Below the pieces are notes generated by a model. That model searched no databases. It was given only the letters and a program-made list of their open reading frames with translations, and was not told where the DNA came from. Shown here piece by piece: positions 62,599-64,000 of a DNA stretch of 64,000 nt; within the stretch, counting starts at the first letter, position 1, and each line of letters begins with the position of its first letter. This DNA is from an uncultured Bacteroidia bacterium (GTDB lineage Bacteria; Bacteroidota; Bacteroidia; Bacteroidales; UBA932). The stretch covers positions 124,001-188,000 of the forward strand of contig CADAOB010000001.1 in NCBI GenBank assembly GCA_902789445.1. Reading direction: 5' to 3'. The position numbers and the translations under genes were made by a program.

Positions 62599-62850
62599 TT
62601 ATAGGTTATAGGTGTTGTCTGAAGCGGGACCGGCCGGGGTGCCGGTGATCCGTTCACAGACGACCCGGCTCCGCTCTTCGTCATCGAGGCCGGACAGGGC
62701 GGGCTTGAAAAAGAAGACGCGCAGGATGGCGAAAAGAATGAAAACCTTCAGCAGGATGAGCCAGATGAGAGGCCGGCCCCAAGTCATATTGCGGAAGCCG
62801 TCGCGGTAGAAATGCCAGACCGCGGCCATCGTATCTTTGAAGTGTTTCAT
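62599..62850 (-). CDS. DUF4492 small protein of the cytochrome bd operon
   Basis: 83 residues from the ATG at 62850 (MKHFKDTMAAVWHFYRDGFRNM), with one transmembrane helix (LIWLILLKVFILFAILRVFFF). DUF4492 members are found upstream of cydA in Bacteroidota, so it may be an accessory subunit like CydX (inference). A -7 box TATATTTG lies on the minus strand at 62859-62866. Confidence 0.85.
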   Translation of the reverse strand: MKHFKDTMAAVWHFYRDGFRNMTWGRPLIWLILLKVFILFAILRVFFFKPALSGLDDEERSRVVCERITGTPAGPASDNTYNL

Positions 62851-62858
62851 AGTTCTCC

Positions 62859-62886
62859 CAAATATAAGGAGAATTTTGTATATTTG
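62859..62886. promoter_or_regulatory. Divergent -7 boxes: cyd operon and endonuclease gene
   Basis: Minus-strand TATATTTG at 62859-62866 (cyd operon, 8 bp before its first ATG) and plus-strand TATATTTG at 62879-62886 (16 bp before the ATG at 62903). Confidence 0.6.
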
Positions 62887-62902
62887 CAAAAACAGTCTGA
62901 CT

Positions 62903-63763
62903 ATGAGAAAGTCCTTTCTGCCGGCATTCCTGCTGGCGATGCTTTTCACCGCTGCGCTGCTTGCTTCCTGCATGGGCGGCCGGGCTTCCGAAATCCGTGT
63001 GATGACCTTCAATATCCGGCTTTCGCCCAACGAGTCCTTTGACGGCGACAACTGCTGGAACAACCGGCGGGATGCCGCCGTCCTGATGATTCAGGAGAAC
63101 CGTCCCGACCTGTTCGGCATTCAGGAGGGCATCATCCATCAAGTCAATTTCCTGGACGAGAAGCTCCCGGAGTACGGGCGCTACGGCGTATGCCGCGACG
63201 ACGGGCTGGACCGGGGCGAGGCCAATGCCATTTTCTGGCGCAAAGACCGCTTTGACACCCTCCGGACAGAGACCTTCTGGCTGAGTGAGACGCCTGATAC
63301 CGTGTCGCTGGGCTGGGACGGGGCCTGCCGCCGCATCGTCACCTGGGCGCAGCTGCACGACAAGAAGCTGGACCGCGACGTCTGGTTCTTCAACACGCAT
63401 TTCGACCATGTGGGCAAGGTGGCCCGCGAGGAGGCCGGCAAACTGATTGTGGAGCGGATGAAAGCCCTGGTTCCGGCGGGCGATCCCATCTTCCTGACGG
63501 GCGATTTCAACGCCAACTGGGACAACCCGATCCTGGACCCGATCCGCGGCCTGCTGCAGAATTGCCGGGAAACGGCGCCTGAAACCGACAATCGCAATAC
63601 TTTCAATAATTGGGGCAAGGTCCCCCTTGAAGGAGAAGACCAGATTATCGATCATATTTTCTACCGGGGTGCGGAAGCCTGGCGCTACGAAGTGGTCACA
63701 GCTGACTACGGCGCGCCCTTTGTGTCGGACCACTGGCCGGTGATGGGCAGCTTCCGACTCTGA
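62903..63763 (+). CDS. Endonuclease/exonuclease/phosphatase family lipoprotein
   Basis: 286 residues from the ATG at 62903, lipobox LLASC near residue 22. EEP fold motifs: VMTFNIRLSPNESFDGDNCW, FGIQEGIIHQ (catalytic Glu), FNTHFDHVG, LTGDFNANWDNP and VSDHWPVMGSF (final Asp-His). Secreted to the cell surface, it may hydrolyse phosphodiesters (nucleic acid, sphingomyelin-like or inositol phosphates); the substrate is not readable from the sequence. The upstream ORF start at 62837 overlaps the minus-strand gene. Confidence 0.9.
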   Translation: MRKSFLPAFLLAMLFTAALLASCMGGRASEIRVMTFNIRLSPNESFDGDNCWNNRRDAAVLMIQENRPDLFGIQEGIIHQVNFLDEKLPEYGRYGVCRDDGLDRGEANAIFWRKDRFDTLRTETFWLSETPDTVSLGWDGACRRIVTWAQLHDKKLDRDVWFFNTHFDHVGKVAREEAGKLIVERMKALVPAGDPIFLTGDFNANWDNPILDPIRGLLQNCRETAPETDNRNTFNNWGKVPLEGEDQIIDHIFYRGAEAWRYEVVTADYGAPFVSDHWPVMGSFRL

Positions 63764-63799
63764 GACCGATATTCATTCATCAATCAATACTTTATTATT

Positions 63800-63985
63800 A
63801 TGGGTTCTATCATCTACATCATCGGCCTGGTCCTTGCGATCCTCGCCGTTATCGACATCTGCAAGAAACCGATCTCGCTGGTCGGCAAGGTCATCTGCTG
63901 TGTCGTCGTCCTGGCTACCAGCTGGATCGGACTGCTGGTCTATTATCTCTATGCCAAGAACCACATTACGGAGTGGTTTAAATAG
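63800..63985 (+). CDS. Small PLDc_N-like two-helix membrane protein
   Basis: 61 residues. Two hydrophobic helices (YIIGLVLAILAVIDICKK, VICCVVVLATSWIGLLVYYLYAKN) match the pattern of the phospholipase D/cardiolipin synthase N-terminal domain (PF13396), here as a stand-alone protein. Function unknown. It lies 36 bp after the endonuclease lipoprotein gene, so co-transcription is possible. Confidence 0.7.
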   Translation: MGSIIYIIGLVLAILAVIDICKKPISLVGKVICCVVVLATSWIGLLVYYLYAKNHITEWFK

Positions 63986-64000
63986 ATCTGGAGGTTAAAC

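Overview
The window is a stretch of a Bacteroidota chromosome, most likely Bacteroidales. This rests on SusC/SusD-type outer-membrane genes, Bacteroidota -7 promoter boxes of the TAnnTTTG form, translation starts that mostly lack Shine-Dalgarno sequences, and family markers such as DUF4249, DUF3822, DUF4492, DUF5683, DUF3244 and NVEALA-like peptides. The core genes are GC-rich. Two AT-rich blocks (about 43.1-51.0 kb and 54.8-59.6 kb) stand out as accessory DNA. Genus cannot be assigned from sequence alone.

Layout. 1-9.8 kb: the end of a SusC gene and its SusD partner, a terminator, then a tightly coupled outer-membrane operon (DUF4249 lipoprotein, MG2/plug-like protein, small exported protein, TonB-dependent receptor, second MG2/plug-like protein). 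9.8-14.2 kb (minus): acetate kinase, phosphate butyryltransferase, butyrate kinase and a BPL_N/GATase-like exported protein in one operon, an acyl-phosphate ATP-yielding branch. 14.3-17.6 kb: a short ComEC-like protein ending in a 14-bp tandem repeat, then a low-molecular-weight phosphatase and a REP-associated-type Y1 transposase (RAYT) flanked by two nearly identical 135-bp imperfect palindromes. 17.9-28.3 kb: housekeeping genes (DNA glycosylase, gluconate permease, MATE pump, cytidylate-kinase-like, EttA, bS21, Xer recombinase, HPF, lipoate ligase, ObgE and an in-frame HPRT-adenylate kinase fusion). 28.4-28.75 kb: a 51-bp tandem repeat. 28.9-41 kb: HhH outer-membrane protein, LysM transglycosylase, DUF5683, ParB/ParA, lipid kinase, two FKBP lipoproteins, DHH phosphoesterase, an anchored protein, DUF3822, RsmD and a lipoprotein.

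Accessory part. 41.3-51 kb: an AAA/DUF4143 ATPase, a membrane TPR regulator, a DUF3244 protein, a chimeric remnant, and a co-oriented operon encoding an S26 signal peptidase, two six-cysteine NVEALA-like secreted peptides each followed by a TolB-like propeller lipoprotein, a thioredoxin-like lipoprotein and an O-antigen-ligase/TPR membrane protein. I consider this the best candidate for an undescribed system (export and maturation of small Cys-rich peptides). 51-54.8 kb: a decayed TolC/MFP/RND efflux operon. 54.9-59.3 kb: an AIPR-family phage-resistance-type gene, a probable ADP-ribosyltransferase and a membrane protein, next to a tRNA-Asp gene. 59.9-64 kb: cytochrome bd oxidase (cydAB with DUF4492), an endonuclease/exonuclease/phosphatase lipoprotein and a small PLDc_N-like membrane protein.
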